Part shown: piece by piece, positions 37,301 through 49,300 of the stretch
Layout: every line of letters starts with the position of its first letter
How positions within the stretch are numbered: position 1 is the first letter of the stretch
Origin: Rhea pennata
Lineage: Eukaryota > Chordata > Aves > Rheiformes > Rheidae
Direction of reading: 5' to 3'
Length of the DNA: 64,000 bases
NCBI RefSeq assembly: GCF_028389875.1
Contig: NC_084663.1
Coordinates: 92,943,765 to 93,007,764 of the forward strand
Position numbers and translations under genes: made by a program
Notes under the pieces: model-generated
The model's input: only the letters and a program-made list of their open reading frames with translations
What the model was told of the DNA's origin: nothing
The model's database searches: none

Positions 37301-40300
37301 GTTAGATCTTGATGTTCTCCACCTTCTAGGGAAAGGAAAAGACAAGAGAAAAGTCAGAAGCTGTCAATGCAGGAGGTATTTGTTACTGTGCCACTGCTGC
37401 TGGACCTGAAGAAAGAAGAGCAAGGAGAGGAAAAACAGAGAAAGGTTCAGGAGCTGCTGAGTAGGATTCAGACCGATAACCAGAAAGTGAGCATTACCTC
37501 TTATCTGAGGTCTGAGCTACCTCTTTCAGCTAGTGTTTGCAGAATTGAAGTAAAAAGTCCTCATTATCAGGATTTTTTTACTTCTTCCAAACTTTTCCCC
37601 TGATATCAGGAAAGTAAAGGAGCAGGGAAAGAAGTATGTTGTGAGATTGGGAGCAAGAAGTCCTGAGCCTCCGTCCCCAGGGTGTCTGTGCCTCAGTGTC
37701 CCCATGTGGATGTTTCACTAAGAACTGTAGAAAAGATGTGGCTCCCAGAACAATTGTGAGCACAAAGGCTTCTGTGATAAGTAAATAAGCTGATGAACAG
37801 AGGAAGCCTTGGAACCATTTGCTTGCCCTTGAGGGAAAGAAGTAAAAAGGGTGAAAGAGCACAGAATGGCCTACAGTGTCCCTATTCTGTCCATGGGAAG
37901 ATTTTCTTCCTGCAGGTCTTGTAGAAGACATTTTAGAGATTGCCTTGCAGGCCTTGGCGCAGGAGCAGGGAAAGGAAAGAGGAAAAGAAGTGGTGAGGTC
38001 TGGACTAAGTTTTGTGATGGATTTCCAAGAGTAGCAGCGTGCTGTCTTATCCACAGTAATGGGTTTCTGGAAGATCCCTTCCCACAGGGTGCAGGGGAGA
38101 CAGTGATACTGCAACAGCTCTTCTTAGGCAAACAAGCAAATTTTAATAATTCCTAATAGAAAGCTAGGAAGCCGTAACTTTTGCCCTTGTTATTGACCCA
38201 GAGCTGTCCTCTTACTCCACTAGTTCTGAAAAATAGCACAGGAATGATGCTTTGAAGGGATATAAAAACACAGGTCTCCTGGCATCCTGAACCTACATAC
38301 TCATTTGTTACTGAGAGATTACATTTGGAGAGCTGGTTTTGTGAAAAAAAAATATAGCAAGTGGCTTCATTGGCTGATAAGTTAAAAGGGGTGCTTCCTG
38401 TCTGAAGTCAACTATACTTTCTCTTTTACCAAGATAGATACTTAAATGTAGGAATTTTCCATATTTTCCTTTATACTTCTCAATATCATCATCATGAGAG
38501 TTTACAAAGGAAGAGAGACTATCCCACCCTCTAAGACCAAGACCAGCACTGGGTTAAACATCTAGTTGAATCAAATACCTGCAATTAAAGAGAGATCTTT
38601 TTGTACTGAATTATCTTATATGAGCAGGCTCAGCAAAGGGAATAAATATCCCATTGTGCAGATATGAATGCTACTACATAATGTTTTTAATTAATAGAGC
38701 AGTAACCATCATTAATGTCTACTTATGTACATCTAGAATGTTTTATGCAGAAGAATCCCATAGCTTTTATGCTGGTTCTCCCCAGGGCTCAATTCATCTA
38801 CCTGTGTACTGGATTTGAGCTTGGCTGCTGTTTAGCAGTACACAGTCTCTCTCTCCAGCACAGTCTAAGCTAAGGAGATAAGCATAAATGAAACCACATA
38901 GCAATTTATGGCTGGCATAATGTGAGAGAAACCACAGCTTAGCTGAGCTAAGCAATAATGACACTTTGATTATTTTCTTAAAGCAGAAAGAAGTAGCAAA
39001 TACATTGACATTTTGTCCTTCTCATAAGTCTTCATTTGGAGGTTTCCGCAACTGAGAGAAATGCAATTAATACAAGGCATTATGACAAAAGGGAAACAGC
39101 TGAATCCTGTGAGTTGACCCACTTGGAGGATCAAAATGAACAGTGTCTGCAGTGACAGGGCTAGAATTATGGGGAAGATTAGATAGCAAATTGCTGTTCT
39201 GTACAATATAAATAACTCCCAGAGGCAATAGGTCTAATTACATGATGAGGGAATGCTTTGGCTTCCTGCTGAAAAAAGGGTGAGCTTAGGTCATGCCATA
39301 AATTAGTGCTAGGAAGTGTCTTGATTTTTGTCTAAGTCGCAAAAAAACAGTCAGTGCTCCATGGAGATACTTGAGAAGTATTCTCCACAGAAGCATGCTT
39401 ACCTGTACAATCTTAGACATTTTCTAGATTTTGAGACATTTCTCCTGTTTCTAGATACGCTGTTCCTGTATCCCTCACCTGCTTTATTCTTTTACGCTTG
39501 GTGAACTGAGTTTCATTCAAAAGCAGAATCCTGTGATATTGTCTTTCTAGTCTCTTTCTGCTTTTCATAGAAGTCCTGTACCAGCTGCATTATTTCTTTA
39601 CTCTCAAGGGTACTTGTGGAAAGCATGGATGTTAAAAAGAATCTCACAAAAGAAAGACAGATAAGGGGAAGGGTGTAGAGGATCAGCTTTTGTGTGATGG
39701 ATTATAACTTGCTCATTAGTTTTTATCAAACTCTCCCATGCAGTGCCTGCAACGACATTTCTCTGCTTGGTTCAAACTCATTCTGGAACACAGAATTAAA
39801 ATGGGGAAAGCTAGAGCCTTTGCTGACTGGAAATGCCAACTGAAGGCCCTGCAAGCCTGGAGAAACTATAACTGGGCCCAGAAAGTGGAACGGGAGACAC
39901 AGCAATTAGAAGTTCATCTCCAAGATCAAAACAGGTAGTGACTGTACACTGTGGAATTCTTCTTCCTGCAGCAGACCTTAGACAGTGCAGTCCTCAGAAG
40001 GATGCGAAAGGGGCTTGCCAGCTAACCAGCAGGAGGAAAACTGTAGCTTTTTGAGAAAATTGCTACATTGCCTGCAGTCTGCCAAAGACATTTTGGTACA
40101 GATGAAAGAATAGAGATAAACCAGAGTTTGAGTACCTTCCAGCAAATCTGAATTGCGCTCTAAGTATCTTTCCTGGAATGTCTTATCCTGGCTTGCTCTG
40201 GACCCCAGAGAATATAAGGATCCATACTTATTCTTAATGAGTATCATTGCTGCTTATTTCAGTAGCATTATAGTAGAGATCATTTTGACCAGTGCCTTTC

Positions 40301-43300
40301 ATCAGGGACTCTGTTGGATGAATTCTCCAACAACGGGAGAAAATTCTGTTCTTGCAGGTGTGTGGGAGGCTCTGTGGGGAGGCAATATCCCTTCCCCCAT
40401 GCAGCTGGCAAGGGAATAGAATATCCCTTTGACAACTGTCCTGCAGCCCAAAGATGACACAGGAAAATACAAAATGTGAAGTAGGGGAACTTACTTCAAA
40501 GTAATGGGCATCTTCTCTGCCCTCCCCCTCCTTCTTGCAGAAACACTGTACAGCTTTGGAGGGCCTTCAGACTGAAGCAACAGAAAGACTCAGAAAGTTA
40601 TGGGGCCTCATGGCATGGCCCAGGCTGCTGTACTCGGTGTGATTGTTTCAGGCAGGCCTGGACAGAAGCCTCACTCCTATCATAATGCAAGTGCTTTCTG
40701 ATTCAGGAAAAAACAACTGTCTGTGGAGCATAACCAGCGGCGGCTTTTGCACCCTTGCTTTCTGGCATGGCAGCGCTGGAGCCAAGGAGAGGCAGAAAAA
40801 CGAGAGCTGCAAATCAAGAGAGGGGAGACAAAGAAAAAGATGGCACAACTGCTGGAGGCAGTGTCACTGGGAAAGGATTGCCAGGATGAGCCACCAGAGG
40901 TTGGCAAGACTGGGACAGCTAAAATGAGTCAGAATCAACCTTTGCAGCAAGAAAAGGTAAATCTTTTCCCAGTAGTTTTCTCTATTGGGATCTCTGTTCT
41001 CACTGGTTAGATCAACACACTCCAAATGAAGTGCTTTAGTGTGCTCAGAGAGAGAATTACCCCAGAGGGAGACTTCTTGCCCAGGATGAGCCCCAAATAC
41101 CCACCTGCAACTGTTCATGAGGGAAGTCTAAAGACTGGAGGTAAGCATGAAGGATGATAGATGAGTTCTAAAATAAACTCTCCTGCTGACAAAGAAAACC
41201 CTTCATGTACTTTGAGCTGCAATGAAATTCCCACCCCCAGATCACTTTTGCTGAGAGATTACAGTTATGTATTTGATACCTGCCTAGACTGAGAAAGAAT
41301 AACACTTGACTGTATGACAAGAGATTCTGTCAAGCCAGTGCAGTCCTCTGGCTTTTAAGTGTGGGGAAAAAAAGCTGTTCCTAGATGTTTCACAGTAATG
41401 CACATCACAAGGAAGTAGGAGAATCAGAGGTTGCTTCCTTAAATTGGTATTTTTCATTTTTAACAACTACTTTTTCCTTTATTTTAATCCAAGTGCTTAG
41501 TACTCAGTCCAAAATGGTATATGCTAACCCTTGAGAGATGAGGGTAACACCTGAGAAATAAGCTGTCCTGAGCTGCTCTCCCTAACGAAATAGCCAGGAC
41601 ATATTCCTGCCAGAGCTTCCTTCCTCCCAAGGAAATCCTGAGATGGCACACAGCTCCTTAACAGTTCTTTCCCGCATCCTCCCTTGCTGTGCATAACTGG
41701 GCCCCCTGCCTTGCCTAGTGACTGGATGAAGAGTGCATAGCTGAGATAATCCTACTTCTCAGGCATCTCACTAAAGTTTCATTAAAGAAACACTCCTTGT
41801 GTAGCAAAGACAGAAAAGGGCTTGGTTTTAATCACTACGAAGTCTTTCTCTTTTCTTTTTTTCCAAGTCAACTGAAACCTGCTTCATACAAGAAGACCCT
41901 GACCATGCCAGAGACCACTCCTGTTGGGATGCTTCTTATGCACCTCATCCTCATTCCTACAGAAAACCCAAGTTTGCCTGGCAGATTACCCGAAAACATG
42001 CAACCCTGAGTGCCCAGGATCGGGCTGTGTGCAGGAATCAAATAGCCACCGTCCCGCAGCAGTTTCAGGCACCTAGCCCAAAGACTGCCCTTGCTTATGG
42101 TAGTTGTTTTGAGCACCGTCATGCCTTCCAGCAACAACTGATTGAGAAGCAGAGGCGGCAGCTTCAGGAACAGCAAGAGCTGATCCTTGAACTGCAGGAA
42201 AATCAGAGACTGAACAGAGCTAAAGAAGAAGCAGCACAAGCCACAGCTGTCACGCTAGCACTTAACAACCCTGTCTCACAAACCAGGGAAAAAAGCCTGA
42301 AGAGGAGGAAGCAGTTCAACTGCAAGAATGTAATCCCTGTGAGGTACAAGCCCTTGGTAAAGCAGACTGAGTTAGTCATAATCATTCCTACTCAAGTTGA
42401 GCCAGAATTTGTGGGGGAAGCTCCCATGAATACCTCAGTCATATTAGTGGTACTGACTGTTGCACTTGCCTGTGGTTTAGTCTCAAGGGTAATATCAGCC
42501 TGGCCACAGTTCTCCGTTCTTCTCCCTTATTTTTCAGTGGCTTGGTACCATGTGAAGCATAAAGGATCCACTTAGAAATAGCAACACTGGAGTGTTACAC
42601 ATAGGAGTGGCAGAGATTTATATAATTAGGAAAAACAAGAGAGTGTCATCCTCAGTACTCCAGAAAATACAAAAGACCTAGATCCTCCCTCTAGAGGATG
42701 CATCATCAATCCCATTACAGACAGAGAAAAGGTGTATTGGGACCCAGTAACGAAACTGCACAGCTGAGAATAGAAACTACAAAGCTTGTTTCTTAATCAT
42801 AGGGAGTAGGTATGAGACATCATTTGACTGCATTCATTGATGAGTTTCATTAATCTTTCCTTTCGCAGCCCACCTGTTTCTAATGGGCCAGAAAACACAA
42901 TGGCAGTGACCCAAAGCAGGAGGCCCTCCAGCCAACTGACCTCAGCTCATCCCATACTGAAAGGTATCACTCTAGGTAGCAAAGACCATTCCAGACCACT
43001 GTCCTCAATAGCTTGTCTGAAAACTCTCTTTCTTGGCCTCAGCCTTCCTGGATGATAACAGTACACAAGTAAAACCCTCCACTTTTTTCACAGCCTGACC
43101 AGAGCTGTGAGTGTGAGCTGTTTTCATGCACAAGCTAAGCACTTAGAAAACCAAGGGCACTGTAAGCCCCCCAGGTCCATGATCAGTATGCTGTGGCAGT
43201 GGTTACTCTCAACACTTGTGATAGTCTTATCACACCAGAGACAGAGAGAAGCTCTGTATAGGGCTTTTTACTGTCAGTCTTATTCCCTTCATTGCACATC

Positions 43301-46300
43301 CAAATAACTGGACCAGCCAAATGGTCATTTTTACCCAAGTTAGACAGAGGTATTGAGATTTCAAAGGAAATTTAGTGCCTACCCCAGGTTTTGTGAGACA
43401 ACAGTAGCTAGGCTGGGGAAAGAGCTCCAAGTCCCTGCCTTCTGTGAGTTATCCCCCCCGCTTCTCTGGCCATCCTGGAGCAGCATACAAACATTAAACA
43501 TGCAGCACTGCTTTTTTTTTTTTTTTTCCCTCCATGTAGTAAAGTAGAATCAGGTTCTGCTATATCCCTGAGTCATGTTCTTCCATATCAACCTAGGGGT
43601 GGTTGCAGTCTGCTTGAAATGCAATCTGGAATGTGATCATGGTAACGTTTCAACAGTTTTGGGATCACCAAAGGCTTTTTGGCCATGATGGCTGGGCCTT
43701 AATAGCTGTCTTCCATTAACTGAAAGTGTTCAGCTCCCACACTGCCTAACCCGAGCCATCCATCACTTTGACTTGTCTGGACTCAATATAGCTTGGGGAC
43801 AATAAGAATTTTTTCAAAGCTTTAAAGTGCTTTTGTTTGGATATCCCAGTGAATAAGTTATCACTGAATGACTTTCCCTTGGCAGAGGATCCTGGGAGAG
43901 GCAAGAAAAGAACTTAAAGAAACTTACTGGTCAAAAGACTGGAATGCTCCCTGATTATCTGTTGCACCAGCCTGTGCTTCATTTGGAACTTCAGGGCAAG
44001 TGAGGATGGGTTCTGAGCTCCACTGTATGTTCTGTGAGGTCATGTCAGGACCATAACACCTTTGCTGATAGCCAGCAATACTGCTGCATTGCAGCTTATC
44101 TCACAAAAAAAGTGTTAAGAAGCAATAGTTTCTCACTAATGAAACCAAGTGCTTGTGTGTCACTGCAGCAGGGATGTTTTCTGTCATGATGTGCCTCTGT
44201 AAATATGCAATGGAAACTTACTGGAGGTCTTGGAGACCTCACTGGAGTTGGTGTTAAATCAGATGCCAGAAGCCTCAGCATTCAGATAGGGAAGGCAAGG
44301 ATAAAGAGCTCTGGAAACAGCTCATTTCTTAATCCAGCCTCATGGCTGTGACTGTCAATGAGGGAGGGGAGAGTGAATCTAAGTGGGGCAGTCCTAGGTC
44401 TTTATGAGTATTTCTGTGTTCATGGCACTGCCAGCCATAAGAGGTGGCAGAAACCTAGGCCTTTAGCGCTCGCCTCTCTAGGCGAACAGGGGCATGGCAA
44501 GGGAGAAAAGGTGTCATCCTTCCTGTCCATCAAACTTCTGCCATTATCCTATAGTGCATTTCCACTAAGCCTTACATCCTCTTGTTTCTGTTTTTCTAGC
44601 TATGGAGGAGAGAGCAATTCAGCGGGCAGAACGGAGGAGGAAACTGGAAGAGGCCAAACAACAGAGAGAAGAGGAAAAACTGGTAAGGAAAGGAAAGTGG
44701 AAAATGAAATAACCTCACATATTCCAATTGGAAGAAATGCTGTTTAAACCCCATAGAATCAGGGGCTGGGAAAAGGCCTTTTATAAAAAAAATGAGGATT
44801 CTTATGTCTTGTGAGAAAGCAGATGTCCAGCACACATTAAAATAAGCCCTGAAGTTATTCCTGCATTTGCATACAGTGATCCCACGAGTCTTGCCATATC
44901 ACAGGCTTATGTTCATTTCCCTCCCATTGCAACTCTAGAAGTAGACTCCCTTACCATCCACCACCTCCACTACCTCTTTTGCACCTACCTCCTGACTGTG
45001 ACCGTCTTTTCCAAGGATGGGAAGAGTGAAAGAGCAGGCAAAGATGATCCACTTGATTGGACTTGGTAAATGATGGGGTTTCCCAATCCCCTATCTTTCC
45101 TGTTCAGACACATCAAGATATGCAGCCTGAGGACATGCAGTCTGACCTAGTAGAAAATCCTACATACAGGTTTATAATAAATCTCTGCTGAGGCTGGAAT
45201 ACACTGACAATTGTGTAGTTAATATATTTATGATACACATCCAACAGAGGAACCTTCAAAGCTTCAGATCGTTAATCTGTCACTGAGATATTGATACAAA
45301 GTTGCATTAAGACTAGAAAGCTCAGAACTGAGGTCCTAAAACAACCAGTATTCCCTCCTTCTGTAAGCAAGAGGGGTGCATATGTCTGTGTGGGAGTCTG
45401 AAACAAGCTTTAGAGAACATTTTAACCATAGAGTGGGCATACAAGCAGGGAAGCTAGGTTTCTTTGGCTGCAGTTGCCACAGTCTGAGAGATTAGGAAAC
45501 ATGCTCATAGAAATAATGCATTGTGGTATGGTTTTTCAGGCCTTTGATGCAGGCACTAAGAGCTAGAGCTTTGCAAAATGAAAGTGGGAGTAGGTAAACA
45601 TTCAGAAAAGGATATTGTGCTAAGTATGAGCATTGGTAAAATAAAACAACTTCTTTGATTTTCAGTGTTTGGGGGAAAATATAATCATAGAATCATAGAA
45701 TTGGTAAGGTTGGAAGGGACCTTTGGAGATCATCTAGTCCAACCCTCAAGCGAGCGGCCCATAGGGGAATCAAACCTGTGACCTTAGCATTATTAGCACC
45801 ATACTCTAATCAACTGAGCTAAACCGATCTAACACATATCAAACTAGCCAGTTTTGTCAGCCTCTGTGCCACTTAAACTACACACAACAAAACATTTAAT
45901 CTTCAAGCTCCGCATTTTTAAAAGTGGAACATAAATTACATTAGAAATCCTTTTGCACTTCAACTGCGCTCCTCCTGCGCAAACTGCTGCGTTGGTTCGC
46001 TGCCTCTGTTAGCTGCGCTCAAAGGTCCTGGAGGACTGGAGAGGTACCTGAGGACTGGAAGAATGCCAATGTCACTCCAGTCTTCAAAAAGGGCAAGAAG
46101 GAGGACCCAGGCAACTATAGGCTTGTCAGCCTCACCTCCATCCCTGGAAAGGTGATGGAACAGCTCATTCTGGATGTCATCTCCAGACGTACAGAGGGAA
46201 AGAAGGTGATCAGGAGTAGCCAGCATGGATTCACCAAGGGGAAATCATGCTTAACCAATCTGATAGCCTTCTGTGATGGAATGACTGGCTGGGTAGATGA

Positions 46301-49300
46301 GGGAAAAGCAGTGGACGTTGTGTACCTTGACTTTAGCAAGGCTTTTGACACTGTCTCCCATAACATCCTCCTAGAGAAGCTCCGGAAGTGCGAGTTAGAC
46401 GAGTGGACAGTGAGGTGGATTGAGAACTGGCTGAAAGGCAGAGCTCAGAGGGTCGTCATCAGTGGCGTGGAGTCCAGTTGGAGGCCTGTGGCTAGTGGTG
46501 TCACCCTGGGCTCAGTACTGGGTCCCATCCTGTTCAACTTCTTCATCAGTGACCTGGATGAGGGGACAGAGCGCCTCCTCAGCAAGTTTGCTGATGATAC
46601 CAAGCTGGGAGGAGTGGCTGACACACCTGAGGGCTGTGCTGCCATTCAGAGAGACCTGGACAGACTGGAAATCTGGGTGGAGAGGAACCTCCTGAGGTTC
46701 AACAAGGGCAAGTGCAGAGTCCTGCACCTAGGGAGAAATAACCCTAGGCACCAGTACAAGCTGGGGGCTGACCTGCTGGAGAGCAGATCTGCAGAGAAGG
46801 ACCTGGGAGTGCTGGTAGATGACAAGTTGACCATGAGCCAGCAATGTGCCCTTCTGGCCAAGAAGGCCAATGGTATCCTGGGGTGCATTGGGAAGAGTAT
46901 TGGCAGCAGGTGAGGGGACATGATCCTGCCCCTCTACTCAGCCCTGGTGAGGCCTCATCTCAAGTACTGTGTCCAGTTCTGGGCTCCCCAGTACAAAACA
47001 GACATGGAGCTACTGGAGAGAGCCCAGTGTAGGCCTACGAAGATGATCAGAGGGCTAGAGCACCTGCCCTCTGAGGAACGGCTGCGAGAGCTGGGCCTCT
47101 TCAGCCTGGAGAAGAGAAGACTGAGGGGGGATCTTATCAATGTGTATAAGTGCCTGAAGGGAGGGTGTCAAGGGGATGGGGACAAACTCTTTTCAGTTGT
47201 CCCGTGTGACAGGCCAAGAGGCAATGGGCAGAAATTGAAGCACAGGAAGTTCCGCCTGAACATGAGGGGGAATTTCTTCCCTGTGAGAGTGACAGAGCAC
47301 TGGCACAGGTTGCCCAGAGAGGTTATGGAGTCTCCTTCTCTGGAGATATTCAAGGCCTGCCTGGATGCAACCCTGTCTACCATGCTCTAGGAGACCCTGC
47401 TGAGCAGGGGTGTTGGATTAGATGATCTCCAGAGGTCCCTACCAATCTTATTGATTCTGTGATTCCTTGGGCATATGCAAGTATCTGGACATTCTCATTT
47501 AAAGATATACTGAAAATGTTAGTGGCAAAAAACAGCATAAAAAAAGATTTTGTGCTCTGTGATACATGACGTAACATTATGTATTTTAAAATATGCACTT
47601 GGTATTCTAAATAGCCCCCACAATAAGACATTTTAGTTAATTTTACCTTAAAAGCTTTAATTGGCAACCTAGTTTAATCATTTAGATTACAGACTCCAGA
47701 TATTCTACTTCTACAGATAAACTGAGTCTTATCTGCTTGCTGCTACTTCATGCCTGGAAGACCTGCAACAGAATTCAGTCCAAAAATGTTAGCAAGGATT
47801 AGATAAGAAGCAAACACACAGGTCCCTATTTCTTTTTGTGTCAGCTGCATGAGACAGACTGATGGCCGCACATCCTCCAGTCTTCAGCTGCACCAGGCTC
47901 TCAACGATGTTTGCCTGTCTCACCTTTTTATTTCTATTTACTTTTTACTTACTATATATTTGAGCACCTGTAATGCTGTTTTTATTGTAAAACTTCACAG
48001 CATAATCATATTCCAAGGGTCCAGTACAGGCTTCAGCAATCAGGTTCTCAATAAATAACTTAGGGCACCATTTAAATTTTTAAGGACAAAAGTGGGCAAA
48101 TATTGTAACTTAGAGCAAAGAAAGATGGCCATATGTAGAGAGTAGAAGGAACAGTCCTTCCTCTCCCTTCCTTAGTTCACTGTCCAGCACAGATCATATC
48201 TAGCATATGACAAAGCCTGCTTCCTTCTGAAGTTTCAGACACTGACCAGTACTAGAGGAATACCACTTGTCTGGGATAGCTTAAGAGGCCTGTGTTCCTC
48301 AAAAGATCATATGCACTGCATTCAATTTTGTATCCATTTTCTTCTTTAAGGCCCAGCTGAAGGCTAAAGAGGAAGCACGTCAGAGGAAGGAGGCTGAGGA
48401 AAAGAAAGTGCAACAGGAGAAAAGACGAGAGGAGAGGAGGCAGCAGAAGTTGGTGACTAAACACTTCGCATGTCTCCTCCATATTAGCAGAAATAGGGAG
48501 GAAGAGCCACTACCTGCTGGCACTCAGTCAGCAGCTGGTGTGATGTGAACTGAAGGTCTTGGTTACTAGAGCAGCATTTCATACTACAACACTGCTGTAT
48601 TGACCTACCACCTTCCCCTTTTTTGGCCATCTTAGGAGAAAGGCTGTGAACTGAATGCATTGTAAAGAATGTACAGTCTCTGTCTCAGAAGCAGGTGCCA
48701 GCTGGTGGATGTTCATCGCTGAGGCGTATTCATAAGCCTCTGCAGTGGCAGCATGTATGGCCTGCTTCTTCTACGTGTGTCTCCCTCCAGCGTACGCAAC
48801 TATACCAGTCACAAACACATGGTTTAAATGAAAACAAGCCTGACAAAGATGTATCAAAAGGCAACTTTCCACTTGAAGAATATTGGTATCCTTTCCTTGG
48901 AACCAGCAGCATCCAGCAGCCTAGGAACAACCCCACATCATTCTTCTTACTTGTAAATAAGCTGTCCTGATAACCCAAATAGCACTGCAGTTGAAATTCT
49001 ACACGGATTTGACCTACAAGTGCTGTTCTGCTTAAATGGAGAGTTTTAGGATGTTTGACCTTCATCACTGAGTCACAGTCAGAAGTATTATCATATAGTT
49101 ACATAATACTCACATCCCTCCCTACTGTTTAGGCAGGAGTAAGTGGTAGGGTCCATGCTTAAACTCAGTCATTTTTTGTACGGATTTTGAATTCAGTTTG
49201 AAAAAACAGAAACCTGCCCTCCTCCAGCTCACAGAAACATCCCCTTCTTCCCAGCTGATGAAGGGCCAACAAGAGGAGGTATTGCTATGTCACCATTGTT

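Noticed and set aside
40541-40660. Possible extra CCDC191 exon after CTTCTTGCAG, open in the right phase
   Set aside because: Good acceptor but no convincing donor, and exon 8 joins exon 9 directly in phase with sequence that continues the known protein.
42344-42575. Read-through of CCDC191 exon 10 into a hydrophobic C-terminus
   Set aside because: A consensus donor (GAG|GTACAAG) exists and only its use keeps exon 11 open. The hydrophobic stretch is intron translation, though intron retention cannot be excluded.
45757-45830. Functional tRNA-Ile gene on the minus strand
   Set aside because: The stem and B box carry changes, and the sequence continues into a CR1 tail without a T-run terminator, so it is the head of a SINE.
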